From Arthrobacter sp. B3I9 (GTDB lineage: Bacteria; Actinomycetota; Actinomycetes; Actinomycetales; Micrococcaceae): a DNA stretch of 64,000 nt. A model generated the notes under the pieces. That model saw only the letters and a program-made list of their open reading frames with translations. It made no database searches and was not told where the DNA came from. Both the position numbers and the translations under genes were made by a program. Numbering within the stretch: position 1 is the first letter of the stretch; every line of letters starts with the position of its first letter. Below, piece after piece: positions 54,147 to 63,640 of the stretch. The stretch is from the NCBI RefSeq assembly GCF_030816935.1, contig NZ_JAUSYO010000001.1, positions 310,001-374,000 of the forward strand. The letters run 5' to 3'.

Positions 54147-55169
54147 TCAGCTGGCGCCGCCCCGGCGTCCGGGTGGGCCTGCCGCGGGAAGCTGCTGCGG
54201 GTCGCCGGGCGGGAGCAGGTGGTTGGGCAGCCGGTTTCCGGGGGCCCGTCCGCGGATCTCAAGCAGCTCACGGGCGTGGGCGTGCAGACGCTTGTCTTCC
54301 TCGGACACGGGAATCCACTGCGGGATGGGGACTGACGTGCCGGTCTCGTCGCGGGCAACCATCACGGTCAGGCAGTACGTCGTGAGCGCCAGCTCGCGTC
54401 CCTTCGGGTCTCCGGAGCGGACGTGGACGGCGACGTGCATGCCCTTGGTCCCCGTGTAGACCAGCCTCGCCTCAACCTCCACCACGTGCCCGATCAGCAG
54501 CGGCCGGTAGAAGCGGACGCCGCCGGAAAATACCGCCACCGTGTCCAGCCCGCAGTAACGGGAGGCGCACACGTAGGCAGCCTCGTCGATCCACTTCATC
54601 ACGATCCCGCCGTGCACCTTGCCGCCCCAGTTCACGTCTGTGGGGGCAGCCATGAACCGCAGGACCACCCGTTCAGCCGTGCCGGCATCCGTATATTCCT
54701 GGTCTTTCATGGCCTGGACGATGTCCTCGCGGACCTTGATCCGGGCGATGGCGTCCTCCCGCTCCTCGATTTCCGCGGGAGATCCCGGTGCAAACTGCGG
54801 CACGGGAATCGGTTTGCCGTCTTCACCGACGGCAACGAAGATGACGATGCATTGGCTGCGCATGGTGGCCGGGCCGCCTTTGGGGTCGCCCGAGGAGACA
54901 ACGGTCCGGATGTGCATCGAGGACCGTCCCGTGTAGACGATCGTGGCTTCGACCTCAACCATGTCGCCGCTGTTGACCGGGTCCGCAAAGTGGATGTTCC
55001 CGACGTAGGCCGTCACGCAGTAGGACTTCGACCAGCCGACGGCGGCGGCGTAGGCTGCCTTGTCCACCCACTCCAGCACGGTGCCAGCGTCAACCGAACC
55101 GCTGTGGCCGACGTCGGTGGGGGCGGCAAGGAAGCGGAGGGTCACGGAGTTGGCGGCGGTCTGACTCAT
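54147..55169 (-). CDS. Acyl-CoA thioesterase with two hotdog domains
   Basis: A 340-residue protein with two tandem hotdog domains, each with VxxWxDxAAY-type helices: domain 1 AGTVLEWVDKAAYAAA (about 1-150) and domain 2 GGIVMKWIDEAAYVCA (about 165-310). Acyl-CoA hydrolases of this type (YciA/BACH-like) release free fatty acid from CoA. A basic Pro/Gly-rich tail ends the chain. It converges with dnaB. Confidence 0.85.
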   Translation of the reverse strand: MSQTAANSVTLRFLAAPTDVGHSGSVDAGTVLEWVDKAAYAAAVGWSKSYCVTAYVGNIHFADPVNSGDMVEVEATIVYTGRSSMHIRTVVSSGDPKGGPATMRSQCIVIFVAVGEDGKPIPVPQFAPGSPAEIEEREDAIARIKVREDIVQAMKDQEYTDAGTAERVVLRFMAAPTDVNWGGKVHGGIVMKWIDEAAYVCASRYCGLDTVAVFSGGVRFYRPLLIGHVVEVEARLVYTGTKGMHVAVHVRSGDPKGRELALTTYCLTVMVARDETGTSVPIPQWIPVSEEDKRLHAHARELLEIRGRAPGNRLPNHLLPPGDPQQLPAAGPPGRRGGAS

Positions 55170-55348
55170 GCTGGAAGTTTACTGAGGCTCCGCCGAACCG
55201 GCCCTGGCAAGCGACACAATCGCGACCGGGACCGCCACAAGCCGGTACCCGGAGGACGACGACGGGCGGCCACCAATGGTGGCCGCCCGCTGTGCCGGCT
55301 CATGGCCGGGGGTGGAGCCTGCTGCGTGCAGACAGAGAGGTGCGGGGC

Positions 55349-55783
55349 CTAAACCAGGGCGCCCAGCTTCGAGCCGTGCCGGCCGAACAGCACCTTGTCC
55401 GCGGAGACCTTGCCCGCGCCGACCAGGGCTACGGCCGCGGCTGCGGCGGCCAGCAGCAGCACCAGTTCGAAGCCACCGCTTGCGGCGAAGACACCCGCCG
55501 GGGCGTGGACCAGGACCAGGGCGCCCAGCATGTCGAGAGCGAGGAGCGCCGCGAATACGCGGGTGAGCACTCCGAGGATCAGCGCAAGGCCGCCCACCAG
55601 TTCCAGGGTGGCGACCACGGGGGCGGCCACTTCCGCGGCCGGAACACCCATCTTCACAAACGAGGCCTGGGTGCCCGCGATGGTGAATTCGTTGAACTTC
55701 TGCCAGCCGTGGGCGGCGAAGAGAAAACCGGTGACGAGGCGCAGGATGGTGCGGGCGGAGGTGGTCAGGACGGACTGGTTCAT
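55349..55783 (-). CDS. DoxX family membrane protein
   Basis: A 144-residue protein with four membrane segments and the family pattern ILRLVTGFLFAAHGWQKF at the start, VVATLELVGGLALILGVLTR in the middle. DoxX proteins are linked to redox balance and stress, often under MarR-type regulators. The MarR-like palindrome at 55866 lies 83 bp upstream. Confidence 0.85.
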   Translation of the reverse strand: MNQSVLTTSARTILRLVTGFLFAAHGWQKFNEFTIAGTQASFVKMGVPAAEVAAPVVATLELVGGLALILGVLTRVFAALLALDMLGALVLVHAPAGVFAASGGFELVLLLAAAAAAVALVGAGKVSADKVLFGRHGSKLGALV

Positions 55784-55865
55784 GGTTTCTACCGTTTCGT
55801 AAAGGGGAGCTCCGCGACTTCGGGCCTGCGGCAGCGGTTGCGTTCAGAATTAAGTCTCCACCGTG

Positions 55866-55887
55866 ATTAGTTGAAATGTCAACTAAT
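55866..55887. promoter_or_regulatory. MarR-type operator candidate
   Basis: ATTAGTTGA, spacer AATG, TCAACTAAT form a perfect nine-bp inverted repeat, typical in shape and AT-rich core of MarR-family sites. Its minus strand includes TTGACA, a good -35 element. It lies between divergent doxX and MATE genes; no MarR gene is in the window. Confidence 0.6.
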
Positions 55888-55938
55888 TATTTCGCGCTTT
55901 GCCTTCGGGAGCCCCCGCCTCACGGTTAGGGTTGTTCC

Positions 55939-57294
55939 GTGCATGCGACTCCCCCGCCCTCCGCCACCATGCCGGCCCCGGGCAGCCGGCGACGGGACAT
56001 TCTTCGCCTTGCCGTCCCGGCCTTCGGTGCCCTGATCGCCGAACCGCTGTTCCTGCTCGCCGATTCGGCGATCATCGGCCACCTCGGCGTGGCCCAGCTC
56101 GCCGGCGTCGGCCTGGCCTCCGCGGTGCTGCATACGGTGGTGGGCCTGATGGTCTTCCTGGCCTACTCCACGACGCCGGCGGTGGCCCGGGCGGTTGGCA
56201 ACGGACAGCTGTCCCAGGCCCTCGCCGCCGGCCGCGACGGCGTCTGGCTCGCCCTGCTGCTGGGAATCATTCTGTCGGTGGCAGGTTTCATTGCCGCCGA
56301 CCCTCTCCTGGGGCTCATGGGAGCGCAGGGCGAGGTGCGGGTCTTCGCCGTGGACTACCTCCGCTGGGCCATGCCCGGCCTCGTCGCGATGCTGCTGATC
56401 TTCGCGGGCACCGGTGTGCTGCGGGGCCTGCAGGACACCCGCACCCCGCTCGTCGTCGCTGCCGGCGGTTTCACGCTGAACATCCTGCTCAATCTCGCCC
56501 TGGTCTACGGGCTGCACTGGTCCGTCACGGGTTCCGCCGTCGGCACCAGCATTGCGCAGTGGGCCATGGCCCTCGTCTATGTGGTGATAGTCCGGCGCAA
56601 CGCCAGCAGCCACGGGGTGTCCCTGCTGCCGGACTGGCGCGGCATCAGGTCAATGACTCGGGTCGGCTCGTGGCTGATGCTGCGTACGCTCAGCCTGCGG
56701 ATTGCCATCCTCGCCACGGTCCTGGTGGTCACCGCGCAGGGCCCGGTGAATCTCGCTGCGCACCAGCTCGCGATGACCGTCTTCACCTTCCTGGCGTTCG
56801 CGCTGGACGCCCTCGCCATTGCGGCGCAGGCCCTGATCGGCAAGGAGCTCGGCGCGGGCCATCCGGCGGCGGTCAGGGAACTAACCGGCACCATGATCCG
56901 GTGGGGTCTCGGCTTCGGGGTGCTCACCGGCGTAGTGCTGGCTCTCGTCGCTCCGTGGGCCGGCCTCCTGTTCACCTCGGATGCGGGGGTCCGTTCAGCA
57001 CTCACGCTCGCGCTGTGGGTGCTCGCGGCGGGCCAGCCTATCGCCGGATATGTGTTCGTCCTGGACGGGGTGCTCATCGGGGCGGGGGATGCGAAATACC
57101 TGGCCGTCGCGGGCGTCGTCAACCTTGTCCTCTACGTTCCGCTGTTGCTGGCCGTGTGGATGTCCGGGGCCGATGGCGGTGCAGGGCTGCTCTGGCTGTG
57201 GGCGGCGTTCTCGCTGGGCTACATGCTGGCCCGCGCCCTGACTCTGGGACTGCGCGCGCGTACGGACCGGTGGATGGTGCTCGGCGTGCGCTGA
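55939..57294 (+). CDS. MATE family efflux transporter
   Basis: A 451-residue polytopic protein with about 12 membrane segments. The MATE/DinF signature is visible in the repeated halves: LRLAVPAFGALIAEPLFLLADSAIIGHLG (first) and LAIAAQALIGKELGAG (second). Such transporters export drugs or toxic compounds using H+ or Na+. Start GTG 55939 (MHATPPPSATMPAPGS). Confidence 0.88.
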   Translation: MHATPPPSATMPAPGSRRRDILRLAVPAFGALIAEPLFLLADSAIIGHLGVAQLAGVGLASAVLHTVVGLMVFLAYSTTPAVARAVGNGQLSQALAAGRDGVWLALLLGIILSVAGFIAADPLLGLMGAQGEVRVFAVDYLRWAMPGLVAMLLIFAGTGVLRGLQDTRTPLVVAAGGFTLNILLNLALVYGLHWSVTGSAVGTSIAQWAMALVYVVIVRRNASSHGVSLLPDWRGIRSMTRVGSWLMLRTLSLRIAILATVLVVTAQGPVNLAAHQLAMTVFTFLAFALDALAIAAQALIGKELGAGHPAAVRELTGTMIRWGLGFGVLTGVVLALVAPWAGLLFTSDAGVRSALTLALWVLAAGQPIAGYVFVLDGVLIGAGDAKYLAVAGVVNLVLYVPLLLAVWMSGADGGAGLLWLWAAFSLGYMLARALTLGLRARTDRWMVLGVR

Positions 57295-57337
57295 ACCGCA
57301 GCACGCCGGCCCGGCCGCGTCCCACTAAACTGGACGG

Positions 57338-57931
57338 GTGACTCTCCCCGCAAACCCTGATGCGCCCACCGCCCTGAATGCCGCAGCGGACCTCTGGAAG
57401 CCCGTCCTGGTCCGGGCCGCCGTCGCGCTGGGCTTCGGTGCGCTCACCGTATTCTGGGCTTCCCCCACCGAAGCCGGGATGGGCTGGGCGGCCGGGCTCT
57501 ACCTGCTCGGCACCGGAGCGGTGTTGATCTGGGGCGTCAACAAGGCGGGCTTCCGGAGCGGTACCGGAGCCGGCAAAATCCTGGCCGCCGCGGGCTCGCT
57601 GCTCGCCGGCACCGGCGCCGCCGTCGGGCTGCTCGGGAGCAGCCTCGTCTTCGGCGTCCTCGGGGCGCTCGGCCTGGGACTGGCCGCTGTTGCGGAACTG
57701 TACCTCGGCACCACCAACCGCGGCCGCAGCGTTTTGGCGCGGGACTGGACCGCCTCCGGCGTGATCGGGATCGGCACGGCGGCCGCGCTGCCCTTCTTCA
57801 TCGGCCTGGGGCCGCACGCGCTCCTCGGTGTTGCGGGCGGGGGCGCCATCATTGGCGGGGTCCTGTGGCTGCTTGCGGGATTGACCCTGCGGCATGATGC
57901 GCGGCGGGATTCCGCAAAGGACGTAAACTAG
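57338..57931 (+). CDS. Hypothetical membrane protein
   Basis: A 197-residue protein with about six membrane segments (VLVRAAVALGFGALTVFWAS, AAGLYLLGTGAVLIWGV, ILAAAGSLLAGTGAAVGLL, VFGVLGALGLGLAAV, ASGVIGIGTAAALPFFIGL, GGGAIIGGVLWLLAGLT). Not recognised as a named family; similar small membrane proteins exist in Arthrobacter. GTG start. It precedes another small membrane protein. Confidence 0.65.
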   Translation: MTLPANPDAPTALNAAADLWKPVLVRAAVALGFGALTVFWASPTEAGMGWAAGLYLLGTGAVLIWGVNKAGFRSGTGAGKILAAAGSLLAGTGAAVGLLGSSLVFGVLGALGLGLAAVAELYLGTTNRGRSVLARDWTASGVIGIGTAAALPFFIGLGPHALLGVAGGGAIIGGVLWLLAGLTLRHDARRDSAKDVN

Positions 57932-58055
57932 TAAGGACAGGTTCTACCCGGCGTAGAAAAACGCCATAGAAAAAAACCCGGTAGATCAGATGGCGGTAAA
58001 CAACCGCAGCACCACAACCGCCACGCCCCCGGCGTCGGCTCCAGGAGGAAGTACC

Positions 58056-58424
58056 TTGGCTCAGCAGAAACCCGGAGAACCGCGAAGCCTGCGGACCTCG
58101 GTCAAGGGACCCCTCATGTTCTCCGCGTTCTGGGCAGTGCTCGCCTTCGTCGCCGTCCTCATCTTCGCCTCCGGCGGCAGCGCCAAGGCCCCCCGGTTCG
58201 ACCTCGCCTTCACCGGTGCCGGCATCGCGTTCATCGTCACCCTGGTCATGGCAGCCATGTTCTCCATGAGCTACAAAGGCAACGACGAGCACCTGGGCAA
58301 GGGCTCGGGCATAAACCTGAGCTCCCGGAAGCCCGCTTCCGGTCCCGGCGGATACCCGCCACGTCCTGGGTCGGAAGCCCCGGGGACGAACCCCGACGGC
58401 ACTGCCGGAGACGATTTTCGCTAG
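58056..58424 (+). CDS. Hypothetical small membrane protein
   Basis: A 122-residue protein with two membrane segments (GPLMFSAFWAVLAFVAVLIFA and FTGAGIAFIVTLVMAAMFSM) and a disordered Pro/Gly tail. TTG 58056 is chosen because the strong site AGGAGG lies seven bases upstream; an in-frame ATG at 57990 gives a 144-residue version without a good ribosome-binding site. Function unknown. Confidence 0.65.
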   Translation: MAQQKPGEPRSLRTSVKGPLMFSAFWAVLAFVAVLIFASGGSAKAPRFDLAFTGAGIAFIVTLVMAAMFSMSYKGNDEHLGKGSGINLSSRKPASGPGGYPPRPGSEAPGTNPDGTAGDDFR

Positions 58425-58512
58425 CCGGCCGGTAGCCGCGGTGGCCCCGTCGTGGCGGGGTTGACGACGCCGGTTCACGCCGCCTGCGGGCTCACGATGC
58501 CGCCTTGCGCGC

Positions 58513-59055
58513 TTACGAGGCCGCCCTACGCGCCCGGTAGGCCGCAACGTGCGCCCGGTTCGCGCAGTTTCCGGTGTCACAGTAGCGTTTGGAGCGGTTG
58601 CGGCTGAGATCCAGCACCACCGCGTCGCAGTCATCCGCCGCGCAGACCAGCAGCCGGTCCATCTCCTTGCTGCGGATCACATCGACGAGGGCCATGGCCG
58701 CCTCAGTGCTCATCCGGTCGGCCAGCGGAGCCTCGGGTGTGGTGGCGTGCAGGTGCCAGTCCCACTGGTCGTGCTTGACCAGCTGGGGGAGCGCCCGGGC
58801 CTCCCGCAGGAGCCGGTTCAGGGTGTCCACGGCCGCAGACTCGCCGGCAAGCCAGAGTCCCGCCAGCTCACTCCGGAGGCGGTGCACGCTGGCGAGTTCG
58901 GCCGCATCCCGGGTCCGCGAGCCCGTGAAGCCCTCCGCCGCCAGGAAGCGGTCCAGGTCCGCCGTCGTCGCAAGCTCCTCGTCGCCGTTTGCGGCGGTGT
59001 TGATGAGATGGACCACGGAACGCAAGGCAACTTCCGTGTCAGGGGCAAAAACCAT
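58513..59055 (-). CDS. CGNR zinc-finger (ABATE domain) protein
   Basis: A 180-residue protein of the CGNR family: an N-terminal ABATE domain (about 1-125; LRSVVHLINTAANGDEELAT) and a C-terminal zinc finger (LLVCAADDCDAVVLDLSRNRSKRYC, CANRAHVAAYRAR), in which the usual CGNR is CANR. The family is thought to bind DNA and act in transcription. It diverges from an EamA transporter gene that it may regulate. Confidence 0.85.
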   Translation of the reverse strand: MVFAPDTEVALRSVVHLINTAANGDEELATTADLDRFLAAEGFTGSRTRDAAELASVHRLRSELAGLWLAGESAAVDTLNRLLREARALPQLVKHDQWDWHLHATTPEAPLADRMSTEAAMALVDVIRSKEMDRLLVCAADDCDAVVLDLSRNRSKRYCDTGNCANRAHVAAYRARRAAS

Positions 59056-59127
59056 GTTGACTCCTTACGTGGCGGTGGCGTACGGTCATGACCATAACCC
59101 CATTTTACTCCTGACAGGAGACAGTCC
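59056..59127. promoter_or_regulatory. Divergent CGNR/EamA promoter region with two palindromes
   Basis: Palindrome GGTCATGACC (59084-59093) and inverted repeat CTCCTG-A-CAGGAG (59108-59120) lie in the 72-bp interval between divergent genes. The second includes the EamA ribosome-binding site. They could be operators for the CGNR protein. Confidence 0.45.
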
Positions 59128-60252
59128 GTGTCTGCAGCACACCGCCCCGCCGACGCACCGCCCCGGAACCCGGCCGACGCGCGGGGCACCGACGCGTGGG
59201 GCACCGACCCGCGGACAACCGCAAAGCGCGCGCCTCGAACCGGCAGGACCCGCGTGGCCCGCGTGGCCTCCGGATTCGTGGCATCCGGACTGGGAGTGGC
59301 GGTGTTTTCCTCCGCCGTGTTCGGGCTATCCGGATCGTTCGCGAAGGCACTGCTGGAAACCGGCTGGACGCCGGGTGCGGCGGTCACGGCGCGCCTCACG
59401 GGGGCCGCGCTGATCCTGGCCGTTCCCGCCGTCGTTGCCCTGCGCGGCCGCTGGCACCAGCTGCGCGATAACTGGATCACCGTGCTCCTCTTCGGGCTCA
59501 TCGGCGTCGCTGCCTGCCAGCTTTTCTACTTCAACGCAGTGGAGCGGCTCTCCGTAGGCGTCGCCCTGCTGCTCGAGTACCTCGCCCCGGTGATGATTGT
59601 GCTTTGGCTCTGGGCCGCGGGCCGGAAACGTCCGGGCCCCTTGACCATCGCCGGCGCCGTCCTGTCCCTGGGCGGCCTGGTCCTGGTTTTGGACCTCACG
59701 GGGGCCGTCAGGATCGATCCCGTGGGTGTCCTGTGGGGGATCGCGGCCGCCGTCTGCCTCGTGATCTACTTCTTCATCACCGCCAAGGAGAACGACACCC
59801 TCCCGCCGATCGTGCTCGCCTCCGGCGGGCTGATGGTGGGCGCGTTGGTCATGTGGCTTGCGGCCGCGACCGGCCTGCTGCCGATGGCGTTCAGCACCGC
59901 CGATACCCACCTGGGCCCGTGGACCACCCCCTGGTGGGTGGCGCTGGGCGGGCTCGTGGTGCTCGCAACGGTCCTGGCATACGTCTCCGGCATAGTGGCC
60001 GCCCGGTCCCTCGGCTCCAAGGTGGCGTCCTTCGTCTCGCTCACCGAAGTGCTGTTCGCGGTGCTCTGGGCATGGCTGTTGCTCGGTGAACTGCCCGGGC
60101 CCGTACAGCTCCTGGGCGGCGTCCTGATTGTCGGCGGCGTGGTCCTCGTCCGGCTGGACGAGCTTCGCGGCGCAGCGGCAGGGACCTTCCTGCCGCCGGC
60201 GACGCCGTCGGAGGCGGTCGCAACCCTCGATCCCGAGCGGTCCGGCGCCTAG
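59128..60252 (+). CDS. EamA family (DMT superfamily) transporter
   Basis: A 374-residue protein with ten membrane segments and the EamA duplicate domains: GLIGVAACQLFYFNAVERLSVG in the first and AYVSGIVAARSLGSKVASF in the second. RhtA-like drug/metabolite transporters are typical; the substrate is unknown. A long N-terminus (about 50 residues) with GTD/PRTT repeats precedes the first segment. GTG start. It is paired with the divergent CGNR gene. Confidence 0.85.
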   Translation: MSAAHRPADAPPRNPADARGTDAWGTDPRTTAKRAPRTGRTRVARVASGFVASGLGVAVFSSAVFGLSGSFAKALLETGWTPGAAVTARLTGAALILAVPAVVALRGRWHQLRDNWITVLLFGLIGVAACQLFYFNAVERLSVGVALLLEYLAPVMIVLWLWAAGRKRPGPLTIAGAVLSLGGLVLVLDLTGAVRIDPVGVLWGIAAAVCLVIYFFITAKENDTLPPIVLASGGLMVGALVMWLAAATGLLPMAFSTADTHLGPWTTPWWVALGGLVVLATVLAYVSGIVAARSLGSKVASFVSLTEVLFAVLWAWLLLGELPGPVQLLGGVLIVGGVVLVRLDELRGAAAGTFLPPATPSEAVATLDPERSGA

Positions 60253-60261
60253 CATAGGGAT

Positions 60262-60534
60262 ATGTGCCGCAATATCCATACCCTGCATAACTTCGAACCC
60301 CGCGCCACGGCAGCCGAAGTGGAGGCCGCCGCACTGCAATACGTGCGCAAGATCAGCGGCAGCACCAAGCCGTCCAAAGCCAACGAGGAAGCCTTCAACC
60401 GGGCCGTCCACGAGATCGCGCACGCCACCGAGCACCTGCTCGAATCGCTGGTGACGCACGCTCCGGCCAAGGACAGGGACGCGGAGGCGGCCAAAGCGCG
60501 GGCCCGGGCCGAAATCCGCTACGGCACCGCCTGA
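60262..60534 (+). CDS. DUF2277 domain-containing protein
   Basis: A 90-residue protein with the conserved start MCRNIHTLHNFEPRATAAEV and QYVRKISGSTKPSKANEEAF of DUF2277. Function is not known. It follows the EamA gene by nine bases and is probably cotranscribed. Helical prediction would fit a small soluble protein. Confidence 0.88.
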   Translation: MCRNIHTLHNFEPRATAAEVEAAALQYVRKISGSTKPSKANEEAFNRAVHEIAHATEHLLESLVTHAPAKDRDAEAAKARARAEIRYGTA

Positions 60535-60576
60535 AGTCCGGCGCGGCCTCCGCGGGAGCCGTGGCGGGGGAACCGG

Positions 60577-62913
60577 CTACTTCCCGAAGCCGCGGAGCCG
60601 CAGCGAGTTCGCCACCACCAGGACGGAGCTCGCTGCCATCGCTGCGCCGGCGATCATGGGGTTGAGCAGCCCCAGAGCGGCCACCGGAATGCCGACGGCG
60701 TTGTAGAAGAACGCCCAGAAGAGGTTGGCCTTGATGGTCCTCAGCGTCCGGCGGGACAGCTCGATGGCCATGGCCACCTGCCCAAGATCATTGCCCATGA
60801 CCGTCAGGTCCGCCGCCTCGATGGCGACGTCCGTGCCGGAGCCCATCGCGATGCCCAGGTCGGCCTGAGCCAGCGCCGCAGCATCGTTCACTCCGTCTCC
60901 GGCCATGGCCACGGTGGCGCCTCCTGCCTGGAGGCTCCGCACCGCCTCCACCTTGCCGGCCGGCAGGACCCCCGCAAATACGTCACCCGGGCTGATTCCG
61001 ACGGCAGCCGCAACCTGGGCCGCCACCGCCTCGTTGTCTCCGGTGAGCAGGATCGGCCGGAGGCCCAGCCGACGGAGCCGGTCGACAGCAGCCGCGGAGC
61101 CGGGCTTGAGCGTGTCACGCAGGCTGATGATACCGGCCAGCTCGCCGTCCACGGCCAGCCAGACGGCGGTGGCCCCGGTCTCCTCCGCGCGGCGCAGCAG
61201 ACCCTGGCGGGCGGACGGAAACTCCACCCCGTTTTCCTGCAGCCAGCCGGTGCGGCCGGCGGTGACGCTCCGCCCGGAGACGGTTCCCTGAACGCCGCCG
61301 CCGGGGGCCGAATGGAAGCCGACGACGGCGGGCAGCCGGGCCGCGTCGTTGCGTTGCCGCTCTGCCGCGAGGGCTGCTGCGGCGATGGCCCGGGCAATGG
61401 GGTGCTCGGACGCGGCCTCCACGGCCCCGGCCAGGCGCAGGACTTCGTCGTCGCTGAACGGGCTGAACGCCTGCGTGCCGTCGACGGCGAGGCGGCCGGT
61501 GGTGACGGTTCCGGTCTTGTCCAGGACGATGGTGTCCACCGTCCGGGTGTCCTCCAGGACCCGGGGCCCCTTGATGAGGATCCCCAACTGGGCCCCGCGG
61601 CCGGTTCCGGCGAGGAGCCCGACCGGCGTCGCGAGGCCCAGCGCGCAGGGGCAGGCGATTACCAGCACGGCCACGGCTGCCGTGAAGGCGGCACGGAGTC
61701 CGGCATCGGTGACAGAGGGTCCGGCAGCGAGGAGCCACGCGGCAAATGTGATGGCGGCGATGGCCAGGACCACGGGGACGAATACCGCGCTGATCCGGTC
61801 CGCGAGGCGCGCGATCGGAGCCTTTCCGGTCTGCGCCTGGGAAACCAGCCGGCCCATCTGGGCAAGAGTGGTCTCTGATCCTACGCGGGTGGCGCGGACC
61901 AGGAGCCTTCCGGAGGTGTTGATCGTGGCACCCGTGACCGCGCTGCCCGGCCTGACTTCCACCGGAACTGACTCGCCGGTCACCAGGGAGGCGTCCACCG
62001 CTGAGGAGCCATCGAGGACCACGCCGTCAGTGGCGATCTTCTCGCCGGGGCGGACCACAATCACGTCGCCCACGGCCAGCCGGTCGGCCGGTACCTGGTA
62101 TTCGCTCCCGCCGCGCAGGACGGTGGCATCCTTGGCGCCAAGATCCAGCAGGGCACGCAGGGCGTCGCCGGCTTTTTGCTTGGCATTGGCCTCCAGATAG
62201 CGGCCTAGCAGCAGGAAGGTGGTGACGACGGAGGCCACCTCGAAGTACAGCCCGCCCGGATCCGGCTCCGCGCCGCCCATTGCCTGGGGTCGTCCGGTCA
62301 GCCCCGGATCAGCGACGAGCTGCCAGGCTGAGAACAGATAGGCTGCGGTCACACCGAGGGACACGAGGGTGTCCATCGTGGACGCGAAATGCCGGGCGTT
62401 AACTGCGGCCGCCCGGTGGAAAGGCCACGCCGCCCAGCTCACGACCGGCAGGGCGAGGGCGCCGGCCACCCACCCCCAGTTGGCGAACTGGAACGCCGGG
62501 ACCATGGAGACCAACAGCACCAGGACCGTAAGTGCGGCGGCCACGATGAGTCGCGGGCGCAGCGTCACCGCGGTTCCACCGTGGGCAAGATGGTCCTCCG
62601 CGGAACGGGAACTGGCCGGCTCCCCGGTGCCGGCGCTCAGTTCGGCCGGCCCGGGCGCAGTGGTTCTGGTGCCCGGACGGATCGTGGCCTTGTAGCCTGC
62701 TGCCGCCACCGTGGCGGTGATCTGCTCGTCCGTGATGTCCATGGGGACCTTCACGTGCGCCGACTCAAGGGGAAGGTTGACCGACGCCTCGACGCCGCTA
62801 AGCTTTCCCAGCTTGCGTTCGACGCGGTTGACGCAGGAGGCGCAGGTCATGCCCTCGATGTCGAGGTCGATCATGCGGCTTCCCGGCTGGTCCAGCAGGT
62901 GTTCGGTACTCAC
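60577..62913 (-). CDS. copA: Copper-translocating P-type ATPase
   Basis: A 778-residue P1B-type ATPase. A metal-binding domain at residues 15-80 carries GMTCASC (Cys24, Cys27); an insertion of about 40 residues follows. The membrane CPC motif is at 421-423, TGES at 312-315, phosphorylated Asp in DKTGT at 465-469, SEHP at 502-505 and GDGVND in the C-terminal half. It exports Cu(I) and protects from copper. It lies in the csoR-copZ-copA order on one strand. Confidence 0.93.
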   Translation of the reverse strand: MSTEHLLDQPGSRMIDLDIEGMTCASCVNRVERKLGKLSGVEASVNLPLESAHVKVPMDITDEQITATVAAAGYKATIRPGTRTTAPGPAELSAGTGEPASSRSAEDHLAHGGTAVTLRPRLIVAAALTVLVLLVSMVPAFQFANWGWVAGALALPVVSWAAWPFHRAAAVNARHFASTMDTLVSLGVTAAYLFSAWQLVADPGLTGRPQAMGGAEPDPGGLYFEVASVVTTFLLLGRYLEANAKQKAGDALRALLDLGAKDATVLRGGSEYQVPADRLAVGDVIVVRPGEKIATDGVVLDGSSAVDASLVTGESVPVEVRPGSAVTGATINTSGRLLVRATRVGSETTLAQMGRLVSQAQTGKAPIARLADRISAVFVPVVLAIAAITFAAWLLAAGPSVTDAGLRAAFTAAVAVLVIACPCALGLATPVGLLAGTGRGAQLGILIKGPRVLEDTRTVDTIVLDKTGTVTTGRLAVDGTQAFSPFSDDEVLRLAGAVEAASEHPIARAIAAAALAAERQRNDAARLPAVVGFHSAPGGGVQGTVSGRSVTAGRTGWLQENGVEFPSARQGLLRRAEETGATAVWLAVDGELAGIISLRDTLKPGSAAAVDRLRRLGLRPILLTGDNEAVAAQVAAAVGISPGDVFAGVLPAGKVEAVRSLQAGGATVAMAGDGVNDAAALAQADLGIAMGSGTDVAIEAADLTVMGNDLGQVAMAIELSRRTLRTIKANLFWAFFYNAVGIPVAALGLLNPMIAGAAMAASSVLVVANSLRLRGFGK

Positions 62914-62975
62914 GGCTTCTTCCTTGTTCGCACAGCGGTGGTGCGGCTTGCCGCCGATTTGCGGCTGCCCCGGTC

Positions 62976-63206
62976 TCAGGCTTCGTTGGCCACCATCAGA
63001 TAGCCTGCTTCGGCGATCGCCTCGCCGATCTCGGCGGCGGACAATGCTTCGGTGGAGGTGATGGTGACTGTCGAAACGCCGCCGGCGTTCAGGTCCACGT
63101 CGACCTGCTCGACGCCGGCAAGCGCCTCCAGCTCTTCGCTGACCGAGGACACGCAGTGGCCGCAGGTCATGCCGGAAACGTTGACGGTGGTGGAAACGGT
63201 GCTCAT
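62976..63206 (-). CDS. copZ: Copper chaperone (heavy-metal-associated domain)
   Basis: A 76-residue HMA domain with GMTCGHCVSSV, Cys14/Cys17-type CxxC, the typical ferredoxin-like length and an acidic C-terminus. It delivers Cu(I) to CopA or the repressor. It lies between copA and csoR on the same strand with short gaps (63 and 79 bp), so it belongs to the copper operon. Confidence 0.9.
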   Translation of the reverse strand: MSTVSTTVNVSGMTCGHCVSSVSEELEALAGVEQVDVDLNAGGVSTVTITSTEALSAAEIGEAIAEAGYLMVANEA

Positions 63207-63284
63207 GGCTTGCTCCTTGGTGGGGGACGGTGTCGGGGAAAGCAGGGTAGCGGCAATCCGATGGTGTGCTGGGAGGGGCGGCCG

Positions 63285-63629
63285 CTACCGCAGCAGGCGG
63301 CCGATGGCATCGGTGGCCTCTTTGACCTTGGCGTCGATGGCGCCGGCGCGGAGCTCCGGGTCGGGTTCTGAGGCCGCCCCGACAACACAGTGGCCGATGT
63401 GTTCCTCCACCAGCCCCAGGCTGACCGCGTGCAATGCCTTCGTGACCGCGGCGACCTGCGTGAGGATGTCGATGCAGTACTTGTCCTCGTCGACCATGCG
63501 GGCGATGCCGCGGACCTGACCTTCAATCCGCTTCAGCCGGCGTAGGTAGGCCTCCTTGCTGGGGCTGTAGCCGGGCAGTCCGTGCGCAGCGTCAGCAGGA
63601 GTCATCGTTTGGAGTTCAGACTCGTTCAT
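63285..63629 (-). CDS. csoR: Copper-sensing repressor, CsoR/RcnR family
   Basis: A 114-residue all-helical repressor (GYSPSKEAYLRRLKRIEGQVRGI). The copper ligands of CsoR are conserved: Cys52, His77 and Cys81 with the same spacing (25 and 4) as Mycobacterium tuberculosis CsoR. Copper binding releases the operator. It is the first gene of the copper unit; two CsoR-type operators lie within 51 bp upstream. Confidence 0.93.
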   Translation of the reverse strand: MNESELQTMTPADAAHGLPGYSPSKEAYLRRLKRIEGQVRGIARMVDEDKYCIDILTQVAAVTKALHAVSLGLVEEHIGHCVVGAASEPDPELRAGAIDAKVKEATDAIGRLLR

Positions 63630-63640
63630 GCCGCAAACCT

